From Paraescarpia echinospica (Eukaryota; Annelida; Polychaeta; Sabellida; Siboglinidae), in contig CM034541.1 in assembly GCA_020002185.1 (NCBI GenBank), positions 51,860,343-51,924,342 of the forward strand: a DNA stretch of 64,000 bases. Direction: 5' to 3'. Made by a program: the position numbers and the translations under genes. The notes beneath the pieces are model-generated. The model was not told the DNA's origin. It was given only the letters and a program-made list of their open reading frames with translations, and ran no database searches. Below, one piece after another: positions 32,545 through 41,875 of this stretch (the stretch's first letter is position 1; each line of letters starts with the position of its first letter).

Positions 32545-35500
32545 ATGAAACAGCACACGTGTCGTCACTGCGGTCTCGTGCTCGATACACACGCCGACAT
32601 ACAACGTCATATAGGCCAAACACATTCATCATCATCAACAACACACGACGATCATGCCTACAGTAAATCACCGCCACGAGTGGCGCCATCTAGCGAACCA
32701 CCAAAAAGCGATACACTGCACCGTTGTGAGAGATGTGCACGTGAGTTCACGAGACGTGACAACCTGTTACGTCATATGAAGTCGGTATGTATGGAAGCGA
32801 ACGACCCACCCCAACGCAAACGAGCGAGACGCACAGAGCGACCACGTGTGAGTGTCGCGAAGTCGGTATGTATGGAAGCGAACGACCCACCCCTACGCAA
32901 ACGAGCGAGACGCACAGAGCGACCACGTGTGACTGTCGCTGACGACGACGACGACGACGACGACCCGATACAACCGCCACCCCGACTCCCCTTCGCCGAT
33001 ACTCTATCGAGGGAACTACGAGACGTCGTCCGAGATCACTGGTCGACCATCCGAACCCACACGGCTAGAGGACCCGTGCAATCCAGGTACAATTACAGAG
33101 TGTCGACACCGGACACGAGCACCCTAGAGCCGTCACTGAAACTCATGTTCCGCGAACAGACGCACGCGTTTAAGATTAATCTTCGTTACGGTTTTGTGTT
33201 AAGGAACAAGACCACGAACAGGTACAAGTATTTTCATTCGTCCTGTAACTGTTGTGGTCGTTACCTTGACGAACCGTGTCTGATCACAAACACTGCAGAC
33301 TTTGATGCGTTTCTGGAACGTATCCGAGAAACAGACGTGCTGCAGTGGGTCATCAATCAGCATCCGGACAGTCAATGGGTATGTGAGGTGGTCACGAATG
33401 TTACCTTCTTCGTCAATCACATCGTACATCATCCGATAGGATGTGTGAATATCACACTGCCGAGGTACATCAAACGAAACAAAGCCGTCATCGGATTGGA
33501 AAGAGACTCCGTCAACAAGACAAAGTACACCGACAATCTGTGTCTCTTCCGATGTCTGGCTCTGCATCGTGGATGCGACCGATACCACCTGGAACCCGCT
33601 GTGCGGGTACTCTACGCGAAGTACGACCGTGACGGAGTGGCAATGAAAGACTTTGACGGGGTGACGATGGACGATCTCTATCGCATCGAGACCACCTTTG
33701 AGACCAACGTGTGCGTCTACACGCTCGTCGAACCGGAAGAAGAAGAAGGTGGAAAGGCGACTGCCGAACTGGTACGCCGTTCCTTGTGTCACTATCCTGA
33801 AACGATGTACATCAATCTTCACGAGACACACTTTTCCTACATACAAGACGTGAACATGTACTGTAATTCGTATCGATGTAGGAAGTGTGGCGACGCACTA
33901 TGGAGCCGCGTATTCGAGCTAGAACGACACGAGCGCGGGTGTACGGGAGGTGTGCGAAAGATCTATTCCGGTGGCGTCTACCATCCGTCGCCGACAGTCT
34001 TCCAGCGGTTGGACGACGAAAACATTCACGTTGCCGAATGGTTGCGCTACTATCCGTATCGCGCCACCTTCGACTTCGAGTCCTGGTTCGATACATCGCA
34101 GCTTCCGTCGGACAGTGCCAAGGTCCACTGGGTGGCTCGTCACGTACCGTTGAGTGTGTCCCTGGCGTGTAACGTACCAGGATTCGAACAGGTGCAATGT
34201 CTCATCACGGATGGTGACAGCAATAAGTTGGTATCCGACATGATGACCATCCTTCAGAACATGAGCGAAGCAGCCTACGAAGTCATCGTAGACAGTTACG
34301 AGGGCATCCTACACGAGCTCGCGGAGGCTATCAGGAAGTGGAACGAACAGGAAGCGTCCGCCGTGGAGGAGGCGGGGGACAACGAGTCACAGCGACAACC
34401 GACCAATCCCTACAAAACTCTCATGGGGCAATTGTACGGTTGGCTTCATCAGTTGCCCGTCATCGGTTTCAAATCGGGCAGGTACGATCTGAACGTCGTC
34501 AAACAGTTCCTGGTACCCTACTTCCTGTCCGAAAAGAAAGAAACAGAGGACGGAGAGGAGGAGAAGGAGGAGGAGGGGACGTTTCACGTGATCAAACGTG
34601 GCAACACGTTTATGTGTCTATCGACGGACAACCTCAAATTCCTCGACATGACTCATTACATTGCCCCGGGATTCTCGTACGACAAGTACCTGAAAGCGTA
34701 CGGTTGTGCAGTCACGAAAGGTCACTTCCCGTACGAATACATGGACAGCTTGGAGAGACTCGATGACACCGTTCTACCTCCCAAAGAGGCCTTCTTCAGT
34801 CGACTGAAGAACGAAGGTATATCCGACGACGACTACACACGATGTCGGAAGGTGTGGCGAGACAACGACATGGAGACTTTGAGAGACTTTCTCGTCTGGT
34901 ATAACAACAGAGACGTCGTACCGTTCTTGGAGGCCATCGCCAAACAGTTCGACTTCTACCAACACCGCGGTCTCGACATGTTCAAACAAGGGATCAGTAT
35001 ACCTGGTTTGACCTTGTCCTACCTGTTCACCTACGTACCGGAGAGGACGTTCTTTACGCTCTTCAACGAGACGAACAAGGACGTCCACCAGCTCATCAGA
35101 GAGAACATCGTCGGAGGGCCGTCACTCATCTTCACCAGACATCACGAGAAGGGGGTCACGAAGATACGTCGTAACGAGTACGGTGACGCGGCTCGAACGT
35201 GTCAGTCCATTGTTGGCTACGATGCGAATGCATTGTATCTGTGGTCGATATCACAAGAGATGCCGACTGGATGGTACACGCGGCGACGGGAAGAGAAAGA
35301 GTTCCGACCCGAAGTGGCACAGCCCACAGGTCAGACGGCTGTCGAATGGCTTACGTGGGAGTCCGAAAGCACGGGACTCGCCATACGTCACCAGTCCAAC
35401 AGTCGAGAGAAGCGCATCGGTAAACTGTTGGTGGACGGTTGGTGCAGCGAAACGAAGACGGCCTATCAGTTTCACGGATGCTACTACCACGGGTGTCCGT

Positions 35501-36895
35501 GCACCGGACGCGAGTTCAACGAGGTCAACGGGAAACCCATGACGCAACTGCTCGCCGAAACACGAAAGAACACAGCCTATCTTCGACACTTTGTGAGGGT
35601 CGTCGAGTTGTGGGAATGCGAGTGGAAGGTCACGAGACGCGATCCGTGCGTAAAAAAGTTTCTGGACGTTCGCCAACGTCGTCGACACGTGCGCTGTAAA
35701 GTGACGTCACAACAGATCCTGACAGGTGTATGCAAAGGTAGCGTGTTCGGTATGATTCAGTGCGACATACGTGTACCGGAGGACCTGCGCGCGCACTTTG
35801 CCGAGATGCAGCCCATCTTCAAGAACATTCACCTGACCCGCGATGATCTCGGACCGTTCATGCGTCGCTACGCCGAAGAACACAACATCATGGCAACTCC
35901 GCGTCGCATGCTCGTCGGGAGTTATCGCGGGGATAAGATCTTGCTCGCCACACCTATCTTGCGATGGTTCCTCGCGCACGGACTCCAGGTGACGCATGTC
36001 TACCAGGTCATCGAGTACACACCGGTCGCCTGCTTCCGACGATTCGGCGAGGCGGTGTCCACCGCACGTCACGAAGGAGACGCCCATCCCGACAAGGCCC
36101 TGATCGCGGATACCAACAAACTTATGGGCAATTCTTCCTATGGGAAATTTATCACCAACGTCGATAAGCACCGCGATGTCACCTACTGCACGGAGAAGAG
36201 CGCATCGATCGCGATCAACAATCGTCGCTTCCGTCACCGTCAAATACGCACTGCCCACACACGTGGGATTCTTCGTGCTGCAGTGGGCCAAACTACGCCT
36301 GTTGGAGTTCTACTACGACTTCATGGTCAGGTACGTGGATCGTCCGCTGTTCGAGTACTGCGAAACCGATACGGACAGCGCCTATTTGGCTCTGGCCGTT
36401 GAGTCCGTCGACGAACTCGTGACCCCGGCACTGCGCGACCACTACTATCGTCACCGCTACGAATGGCTACCGTCCGAATGTTGCGACGATCATCAGAACG
36501 ACTACGTGCGCTGTCGCCTGGCCGGTCGCCCGTGGAACGGCACCGAGACGTGTTGCAAGGAGCGCAAGGCGTACGACAAGAGAACACCGGGTCTCTTCAA
36601 GGTCGAATGGTCCGGCGACTGTTTCCTGGGCCTGTGCAGCAAGACCTACTATTGTTCGGGTACGGTCGATAAATACAGCACCAAAGGTCTGAACAAACGA
36701 CTCAACACCATCGACAAGCAGGCGTTCCTGGACGTGTTGACCAATCGTCGCAGCGGAAGTGGGAAGAACCGCGGCTTCCGGGTCAATCACTCGTCCGTGC
36801 TGACGTACATCCAGGAACGTGCGGCGTTGAACTACTTCTATGCCAAGCGCGTGTTCAACGAAGACGGAATCACCACGGGACCGGTGGACGTGTAA
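32545..36895 (+). pseudogene. polB: Family B DNA polymerase with zinc-finger and OTU-like N-terminus, frameshifted
   Basis: About 1450 codons. Residues 6-27 form a C2H2 finger, and a second finger (CERCAREF...HMKSVC) follows near residue 56. A 27-residue Lys/Arg-rich segment is duplicated at 32779-32940. Residues 330-430 resemble an OTU cysteine protease (DNLCLFR with Cys333; HFSYI with His429), followed by another Cys/His finger. The exonuclease shows FDFES (Asp510, Glu512), GFKSGRYDLN and YNNRDVV. The polymerase shows motif A YDANALYL (from Asp893), motif B KLMGNSSYG (near 36118) and motif C DTDS (36368). This is the protein-primed-type polymerase of Polintons. The frame changes once between 36220 and 36250, between motifs B and C, so the active site cannot be made in one piece by this copy. 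Confidence 0.95.
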
Positions 36896-36918
36896 TGCCG
36901 AACCACTGCTGACACGAT

Positions 36919-36958
36919 GAGGAAATGCGCCCCTACGTCAGTTGGGGTTATAGGCGCC
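36919..36958 (+). promoter_or_regulatory. Repeated 3' hairpin element, copy 2
   Basis: GAGGAAATGCGCCCCTACG recurs 24 bases after the polymerase stop and again ends in TATAGGCGCC, with a longer loop than copy 1. Confidence 0.5.
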
Positions 36959-37004
36959 TCTAGCTGTCACGCGGTTAGTAGGCGGAGACACACGAAAAAA
37001 TTAA

Positions 37005-37010
37005 AATAAA
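37005..37010 (+). terminator. Polyadenylation signal after the polymerase gene
   Basis: AATAAA lies within an A-rich stretch 110 nt after the polymerase stop and before the next ATG. Confidence 0.5.
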
Positions 37011-37057
37011 TAACACTATTTAGTCAGATGCCACGCAATCGATAGTCATAACGTAGC

Positions 37058-37234
37058 ATGTCACGGGCGGGAACGCTTGTAGCTGTAGCACTAGTGGGAA
37101 TACTCGGTCTGTATCTGTACGTCTTGTACGTCTTGTTCCGCGATCCCTTCCTTCATTGGTGTGGTGGAGGTGTCGTCGCAACTAACAGCACAGTGGTCAA
37201 CGCGACATTGTCGAACGCCAACGGTGACTACTAG
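37058..37234 (+). CDS. 58-residue single-pass membrane protein
   Basis: The ORF is short but well placed: its TAG stop abuts the ATG of the packaging ATPase with no spacing. Residues 4-27 (AGTLVAVALVGILGLYLYVL...) form one clear membrane helix. The following luminal-type segment has two N-x-S/T sites (NST, NAT). Small hydrophobic proteins are common in Polinton and adintovirus late blocks; the role (virion membrane or entry) is unknown. Confidence 0.6.
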   Translation: MSRAGTLVAVALVGILGLYLYVLYVLFRDPFLHWCGGGVVATNSTVVNATLSNANGDY

Positions 37235-37852
37235 ATGGACACGCGATGGAAACACCCCTTCACCTGTATCGTCGCGGGGCCGACGGGATGCGGTAAGACC
37301 ACGTTCGTGATGCGTCTGCTACGTCACGCCGCAACGATGATCGATCCACCTCCAGAGAAGATCACGTGGTGTTACGGTGTATGGCAGAGTGCCTACGTTG
37401 ACAACGACCTGGTACGATTCGAGGAAGGCTTGCCGAGCGGCGCGTTCGACGCATCGACGCGTAACCTCGTGGTCATCGATGATCTGATGGCAGAAAAGGA
37501 CGAACGGGTCACGACCTTGTTCACGAAAAAGAGTCATCACCAGAACACGTCCGTACTGTATCTCGTGCAGAACTTATTTCCGAAGAACAAGGAGAGTCGC
37601 ACGATCAGTCTGAACGCACACTACATGGTGATCTTCAAGAATCCTCGCGACGCGTCACAGATCGCACACTTGGCACGACAGATGTATCCGGGTCGCCTGA
37701 AGTTTGTACAGGAAGCGATCCGAGACGCCACGTCACTACCGTACGGTTATCTCCTCGTCGATCTGAAACAGGGCTCGCTCGACGACATGCGTCTGCGCAC
37801 GGGCGTCCTTCCGTACGACAGTGTCCAGTACGTGTACCAACCCAAGGTATAA
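37235..37852 (+). CDS. Packaging ATPase (FtsK/HerA superfamily, A32-like)
   Basis: This is a 205-residue P-loop ATPase. It has Walker A GPTGCGKTT (residues 15-23), Walker B NLVVIDDLM (about 80-88) and a following NTSVLYLVQNLF strand with the sensor Gln. Length and motif order match Polinton and poxvirus A32-type enzymes, which drive genome DNA into preformed capsids. The frame is intact. It is the first large gene of the virion block and directly follows the small membrane protein. Confidence 0.95.
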   Translation: MDTRWKHPFTCIVAGPTGCGKTTFVMRLLRHAATMIDPPPEKITWCYGVWQSAYVDNDLVRFEEGLPSGAFDASTRNLVVIDDLMAEKDERVTTLFTKKSHHQNTSVLYLVQNLFPKNKESRTISLNAHYMVIFKNPRDASQIAHLARQMYPGRLKFVQEAIRDATSLPYGYLLVDLKQGSLDDMRLRTGVLPYDSVQYVYQPKV

Positions 37853-37881
37853 GGCGTCCGCGCAGCGCCTCGTTCCTTCAG

Positions 37882-38280
37882 TCGCAGCATGCTCGTGAAG
37901 ACAACAGCTTGTCCGAACTCGTGAAGAAACACATCCTCTGCATACAGACGCTAAACAGGTACAAGAGCACGAAAGTGAGACGAGCCATCATCAGAAACAC
38001 CGACGCCGATCTGTTGTGTGCACTAGCCGAGTGTGCCTACAAAATATTAAAGAAGAACTTGCCCTTGACCGTCGCGCAGAGGCGTGCTCTGAACGTGTAC
38101 AAAACAAACCTGCGTGCTTTGGCACAGAGAGACGCGCCTGCAGCGAGAAGACGTCGCATCTTGCTACAGGGTAACAACCAGGGCAGAGGGGGACAGACCG
38201 GTGGTTTCCTGTCGGCACTGCTGGCACCTTTGGCCGGTGCGGTCTTTCTACCCTTGCTAAAACAGGTGCTACTCAAGTAG
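37882..38280 (+). CDS. Small basic conserved Polinton protein
   Basis: About 132 codons without any ATG. The frame is open from an in-phase CGTTCCTTCAG acceptor-like site at 37881, so the first codons may come from an upstream leader exon, or the ATG was lost. The body (VRRAIIRNTDADLLCALAEC, KKNLPLTVAQRRAL, LRALAQRDAPAARRRRIL) and hydrophobic Gly-rich end (GGFLSALLAPLAGAVFLPLL) match, from memory, a short protein seen next to the ATPase in many invertebrate Polintons. Basic character plus an amphipathic end suggests a virion core or membrane-active protein; this is inference. Confidence 0.6.
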   Translation, partial: SQHAREDNSLSELVKKHILCIQTLNRYKSTKVRRAIIRNTDADLLCALAECAYKILKKNLPLTVAQRRALNVYKTNLRALAQRDAPAARRRRILLQGNNQGRGGQTGGFLSALLAPLAGAVFLPLLKQVLLK

Positions 38281-38286
38281 ACGACG

Positions 38287-39065
38287 ATGGAACACGCACG
38301 GAAGATGGCCTTGGTAGATCCGCGACTGTTGGACAGTCTACGCGCACCGGCACCGACGGATACCCTAGGACGCAAAGTACAGGTACTCGACGACGAGATG
38401 AAAGTCATACTCGACAGACAAGATCTCGCCGACGGTGACAAGGTCGTCATGTATAATCAAGTGTTGCAATGCTACAACGCGTTGTCCGATCGACGCACGC
38501 GCGAACCGATGCGCGTGATAAAGGTCAACAAGGACACGTCCCCGGTGGTCACGGCGGCGGCGGCGGCTAATACGGACCCGACCCCGCCGGAGGCGGGGGT
38601 GGAAGCGGAAGTCATCGACAGTGTTCCCTAACGGCTCCAGGCCAAAGCCAGACGACTCATGGAACGTCTGAAACGAGACGTCGCGTGGAATGCGCGCGGA
38701 GAGCTCATGAACAAAGGCGTAGCGGTACCCGGAAGTAACGTGGTGGACCTGGTGAACGATCTGTTGCGCCAGCGCAAGACCGTCGGCACTCCGACGGGGT
38801 GGCAGGTGTTTGCGCATCAGTGTTTGCGCATCAACTCGGCGACATGAATCTGCCCATGGAGTTGGTGGGTAACGAGGCCAGGAGACTGGCCATTCGACAG
38901 GAACAAAGGAAGCGTACCATAGAAGCGGCGGCCACACGATCGCTCGGTAGAGCGCGTCGAACGCTGCAGTGGACACCCCTCGCGCGGAGACGATCTCGAA
39001 TGAGCCCGTCCACTCTACCTACGCCACCGTCGTCGGCTAGTAAGACATGGGAACGTCTCAAATAA
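38287..39065 (+). pseudogene. Conserved Polinton protein broken by a stop and a 14-bp duplication
   Basis: The 5' part (38287-38631) begins MEHARKMALVDPRLLDSLR and includes LDRQDLADGDKVVMYNQVLQ. After an in-frame TAA at 38629-38631, the same frame continues with LMERLKRDVAWNARGELM and VVDLVNDLLRQRKTVGTPTG up to 38805. There a tandem copy of GTGTTTGCGCATCA (38806-38819 and 38820-38833) shifts the frame, and the C-terminal part (ELVGNEARRLAIRQEQRKRT) is read in the next frame to 39065. The arrangement next to the small basic protein is recurrent in invertebrate Polintons. Function is unknown. Two independent lesions make it inactive. Confidence 0.75.
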
Positions 39066-39203
39066 AAGAGACGCATCATCTCGATTCACCGACATAATGT
39101 GTGATCCACGGGACAGTCTAACACGTCTGTTTACCGGTGTTGCTTATGCCGGACTTCCCATCGTGTGCGGGATTACCATCGATTATATCATACGTACGTC
39201 ATC

Positions 39204-40280
39204 ATGGTGCGCCGTCGTAAACAGCTGGAGGACGTCTACTTCAACCCCTCCAAGGTGGGTAGTTACGGAGGAATCGCGTCTTTGCGACGATCCGACTTCC
39301 GAGACGTACCGCGCGTACCGAGAAAAATCGTCGAACAATGGCTATCGGAACAGAACGCCTATACACTACATAAACCGGTCAGAGTTCGTTTCAAGCGTCG
39401 GCGCACGGTCGTCGGAGGACGGGATCAACAGTGGCAGGCCGATCTCGTCGACGTGACCAGTCTGAAAAAAGAAAATGACGGTACAACGTTCCAGCTCACG
39501 GTGATCGACGTCTTCTCGAAAGTCGCCCGATGCGTTCCACTGAAGAACAAGTCGGCGACGTCTGTGTCGAAGGCGCTGAACGGCCTCTTCACCGACATTC
39601 AGCCGCTGTCGTTGCAGACCGATAGAGGTCTGGAATTCTATAACCGTAGCGTTCGGGGTGTATTGGACAGGTACGGCATCCAACACTTCTCCACCTACAA
39701 CGCGGAGATCAAGGCGAGCATCGTGGAACGCTTCAATCGCACACTAATGTCGCGGATGTGACGATACCTGACACACAAAGAAGCGTGGCGGTACATCGAT
39801 ATCCTTCCGGATCTGGTGCGCACGTACAACGATACGCCTCACCGCAGCATCGGGATGCCTCCGTCGCAGGTGGATGCGACTAATCAGGAAGAGGTGTGGC
39901 AGCGCCTGTACGGTGGTCATCACGGTATGGGTGTACCCAAGTACCACGTGGGGGATCGCATACGTATCAGCAAGGTCAAGAGACGGTTCGATAAAGGCTA
40001 CACGATGAATTGGACAGAGGAACTATTCACGATACGCGAAGTGCATCCGTCCGATCCACCCGTCTATCGTCTAACGGACGATCTCGGAGAGATACTGGAC
40101 GGTACCTTCTACGACCCGGAGATGCAGAAGGTGACGGTTCCGGTCGATAAACTGTACCGCGTGGAATCGATAGTACAGCGCCGCAAGGTAGGCAGGCGAC
40201 GGGAGGTGTTGGTGAAATGGGTCGGATAACCTTCGAAGTTCAACAGCTGGATCGATGCCAAGGGTCTCGTCGGGTTATAA
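39204..40280 (+). pseudogene. Polinton integrase (DDE, chromodomain), two in-frame stops
   Basis: The retroviral-type integrase core shows the catalytic triad: QWQADLVDV, LQTDRGLEFYN and IVERFNRTL. After the core come RTYNDTPHRSIG and an SH3-like DNA-binding part (HVGDRIRISKVKRRFDKGY). The C-terminal chromodomain starts LYRVESIVQRRKVGRRREV. The frame is interrupted by TGA at 39759-39761, just after the catalytic Glu helix, and TAA at 40227-40229 inside the chromodomain, after which the frame stays open to 40280. The ATG at 39204 (MVRRRKQLEDVYFNP) was preferred over upstream codons because conservation starts there. The enzyme inserts the element with a 6-bp duplication, as seen here; this copy can no longer encode it. 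Confidence 0.93.
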
Positions 40281-40281
40281 A
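40276..40281 (+). promoter_or_regulatory. TATA box overlapping the integrase stop
   Basis: TATAAA lies 40 nt before the ATG at 40321. The TAA that ends the integrase frame (40278-40280) is part of it. Confidence 0.6.
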
Positions 40282-40320
40282 GACTAATTGTGCGTCCGTC
40301 GCGATGTCAGTCGTCCACGT

Positions 40321-40641
40321 ATGGCAGACGAGACAACATCACGGATCACCGTTAGCGACGAAGAAGAAGAAGAAGAAGAAGAAGACGACGTCGACACTCT
40401 ACCACCACCACCACTAAAGAAAGAGAGGACTCCGTGGCACATATTCGGCACCGCGTGTCCCAAAGAGGAGATCGTCTTTCTGTGTCAGGTCGTCGTCTTG
40501 TACACGGTCATCTTGGTCAGCATCTACAACCTGACGTTCGGCCACCACGATCCAACTCTGTGGACGGCCCTGTTGAGCAGTTCGTTGGGTTACCTGCTAC
40601 CCAGTCCGACGTTGAAACAACAACAACATGGAGCCGAGTGA
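40321..40641 (+). CDS. Two-helix membrane protein of the Polinton late block
   Basis: 106 residues from the ATG at 40321. An acidic run (DEEEEEEEEDDVD) and a Pro stretch precede CPKEEIVFLCQVVVLYTVILV, the first membrane helix, and LWTALLSSSLGYLLPSP, the second. This pattern is one I associate with a widespread Polinton/adintovirus membrane protein that lies beside penton. The TATA box directly upstream supports this ATG over an earlier non-ATG codon at 40288. It overlaps the penton start by 14 nt. Confidence 0.75.
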   Translation: MADETTSRITVSDEEEEEEEEDDVDTLPPPPLKKERTPWHIFGTACPKEEIVFLCQVVVLYTVILVSIYNLTFGHHDPTLWTALLSSSLGYLLPSPTLKQQQHGAE

Positions 40642-41437
40642 TTTCTATCTCACGTTGCCCAGCAATGCTTCCATGCACACGCACCCCGACAACACGCTGA
40701 CCCACTACATCACGACGCTACCGAAACGTATCTTACTACGGGGACAATGGGAGTGCGGATTGGTGGAGGTACAGTACCCGCACAGTTGGTACAACATCGT
40801 AGACGACGACGCGGGGTTCGCTGTGACACTACCGATAGACAAAGAGCAGGACCCACGGTCCCTGCACACGAAGACTATCCGAATCGGAACCGGATACTAT
40901 AAAGATCCGTGGTCACTGATCCTCGCCATTAACGCCTCTCTACGTCGCGTGGTGGGAGAGGGACGAGTGAAACTGAGCTACAACATCATTACGCGTAAGG
41001 TATCGGTGCACATGGCACCGAATACCGTCTTCCGTGCTGCTATACTGACCGCCGTTCACGGCTTTCGCACCGCTACGCTGGAGTATCTCCCGAAGGATCC
41101 CGCGGCACCCGAGTTCAAGGTATTTATTACGGAAGGCGACACCGTGATCACCATGGAACGAGGACTCGACTCGCTCTACATCTATACGGATGTCGTGGAA
41201 CCGCGAGTTGTTGGTGACAGTCTCGTGCCGCTGCTGCGCATCGTCCCGGTGAGTGGTCGCCATGGCGACATCGTATCGAAGACCTTCGACAAGACTCACT
41301 ACGTACCCGTGCTCTACAAAGAGTTTGGCACGATCGAGATAGATATAAGAGACGACACCGGATATCGCGTGCCATTCGAGGTTGGTAAGGTGACGGTGAC
41401 ACTTCATTTCCAACGGCAACGGACGGCACTGTTCTAG
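40628..41437 (+). CDS. Penton / minor capsid protein
   Basis: 269 residues. The N-terminus FYLTLPSNASMHTHPDNTL, then LPKRILLRGQWECGLVEVQYP, and late motifs LYIYTDVVEPRVVGDSLVPL, KTHYVPVLYKEFGTIEIDI and a terminal VTLHFQRQR are characteristic of Polinton minor capsid proteins, which have a single jelly roll and form the capsid vertices. The frame is intact. It lies upstream of the pX-like and major capsid genes, the standard order. Confidence 0.88.
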   Translation: MEPSDFYLTLPSNASMHTHPDNTLTHYITTLPKRILLRGQWECGLVEVQYPHSWYNIVDDDAGFAVTLPIDKEQDPRSLHTKTIRIGTGYYKDPWSLILAINASLRRVVGEGRVKLSYNIITRKVSVHMAPNTVFRAAILTAVHGFRTATLEYLPKDPAAPEFKVFITEGDTVITMERGLDSLYIYTDVVEPRVVGDSLVPLLRIVPVSGRHGDIVSKTFDKTHYVPVLYKEFGTIEIDIRDDTGYRVPFEVGKVTVTLHFQRQRTALF

Positions 41438-41455
41438 AGAGAGAGAGAGAGAGAG
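41438..41455 (+). repeat. (GA)n run between penton and pX-like genes
   Basis: Nine GA repeats fill the whole intergenic gap, ending one base before the next ATG. Confidence 0.9.
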
Positions 41456-41875
41456 ATGAATTACACCGACTACTACGATCGTCAAGCGGGAGGTGCGATT
41501 CCTTATTTCGTGTGTGCCCGACACCAACGGGGACACGGACTGGGAAGTCTATTCGGAAGTCTACTGCGTAGCGTCATGTCGCTCGTCAAGAGAGGAGCCG
41601 TGGCGTTGGGAAAGAGAGCTCTGTCGACCGGCGCACGCATAGCCGACGACGTCCTGTCGGGTCAGAACATCAGAACGGCCGCCAAACGTCGCGTCACCAC
41701 TGCCGGTAGAGATATGATGAGTGATCTCTTGACCCCTGGCGTGCGACCGCGTAAGCGTATAAGACGCACTCCCGCTGCGAAACGAGTCAGTACACCAGCG
41801 AGACGTCGGAGGAAACAGCAGAGACCGAAGGTACGTCGTGAACCCGATATATTCGACGATGGCGTTCGTTCATAA
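41456..41875 (+). CDS. pX/pVI-like basic virion protein
   Basis: 139 residues, strongly basic. It starts MNYTDYYDRQAGGAIPYF and then has QRGHGLGSLFGSLLRSVMSL, an amphipathic or membrane-active segment, followed by LGKRALSTGARIADDVLSG and an Arg/Lys-rich tail (RKRIRRTP, ARRRRKQQRP). Polintons and adintoviruses carry such a protein beside the capsid genes and it is compared with adenovirus core and membrane-lytic proteins. Its end overlaps the major capsid ATG by 17 nt in another frame. The frame is intact. Confidence 0.78.
   Translation: MNYTDYYDRQAGGAIPYFVCARHQRGHGLGSLFGSLLRSVMSLVKRGAVALGKRALSTGARIADDVLSGQNIRTAAKRRVTTAGRDMMSDLLTPGVRPRKRIRRTPAAKRVSTPARRRRKQQRPKVRREPDIFDDGVRS

Noticed and set aside
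33199..33846. 215-codon minus-strand ORF opposite the polymerase
   Set aside because: Shadow of the GC-rich polymerase frame; no domain, no promoter.
39097..39456. 119-codon ORF overlapping the integrase start
   Set aside because: Its first 35 residues are hydrophobic and it starts just after the preceding gene, but most of it lies in another frame within conserved integrase sequence. I could not support it as a gene.
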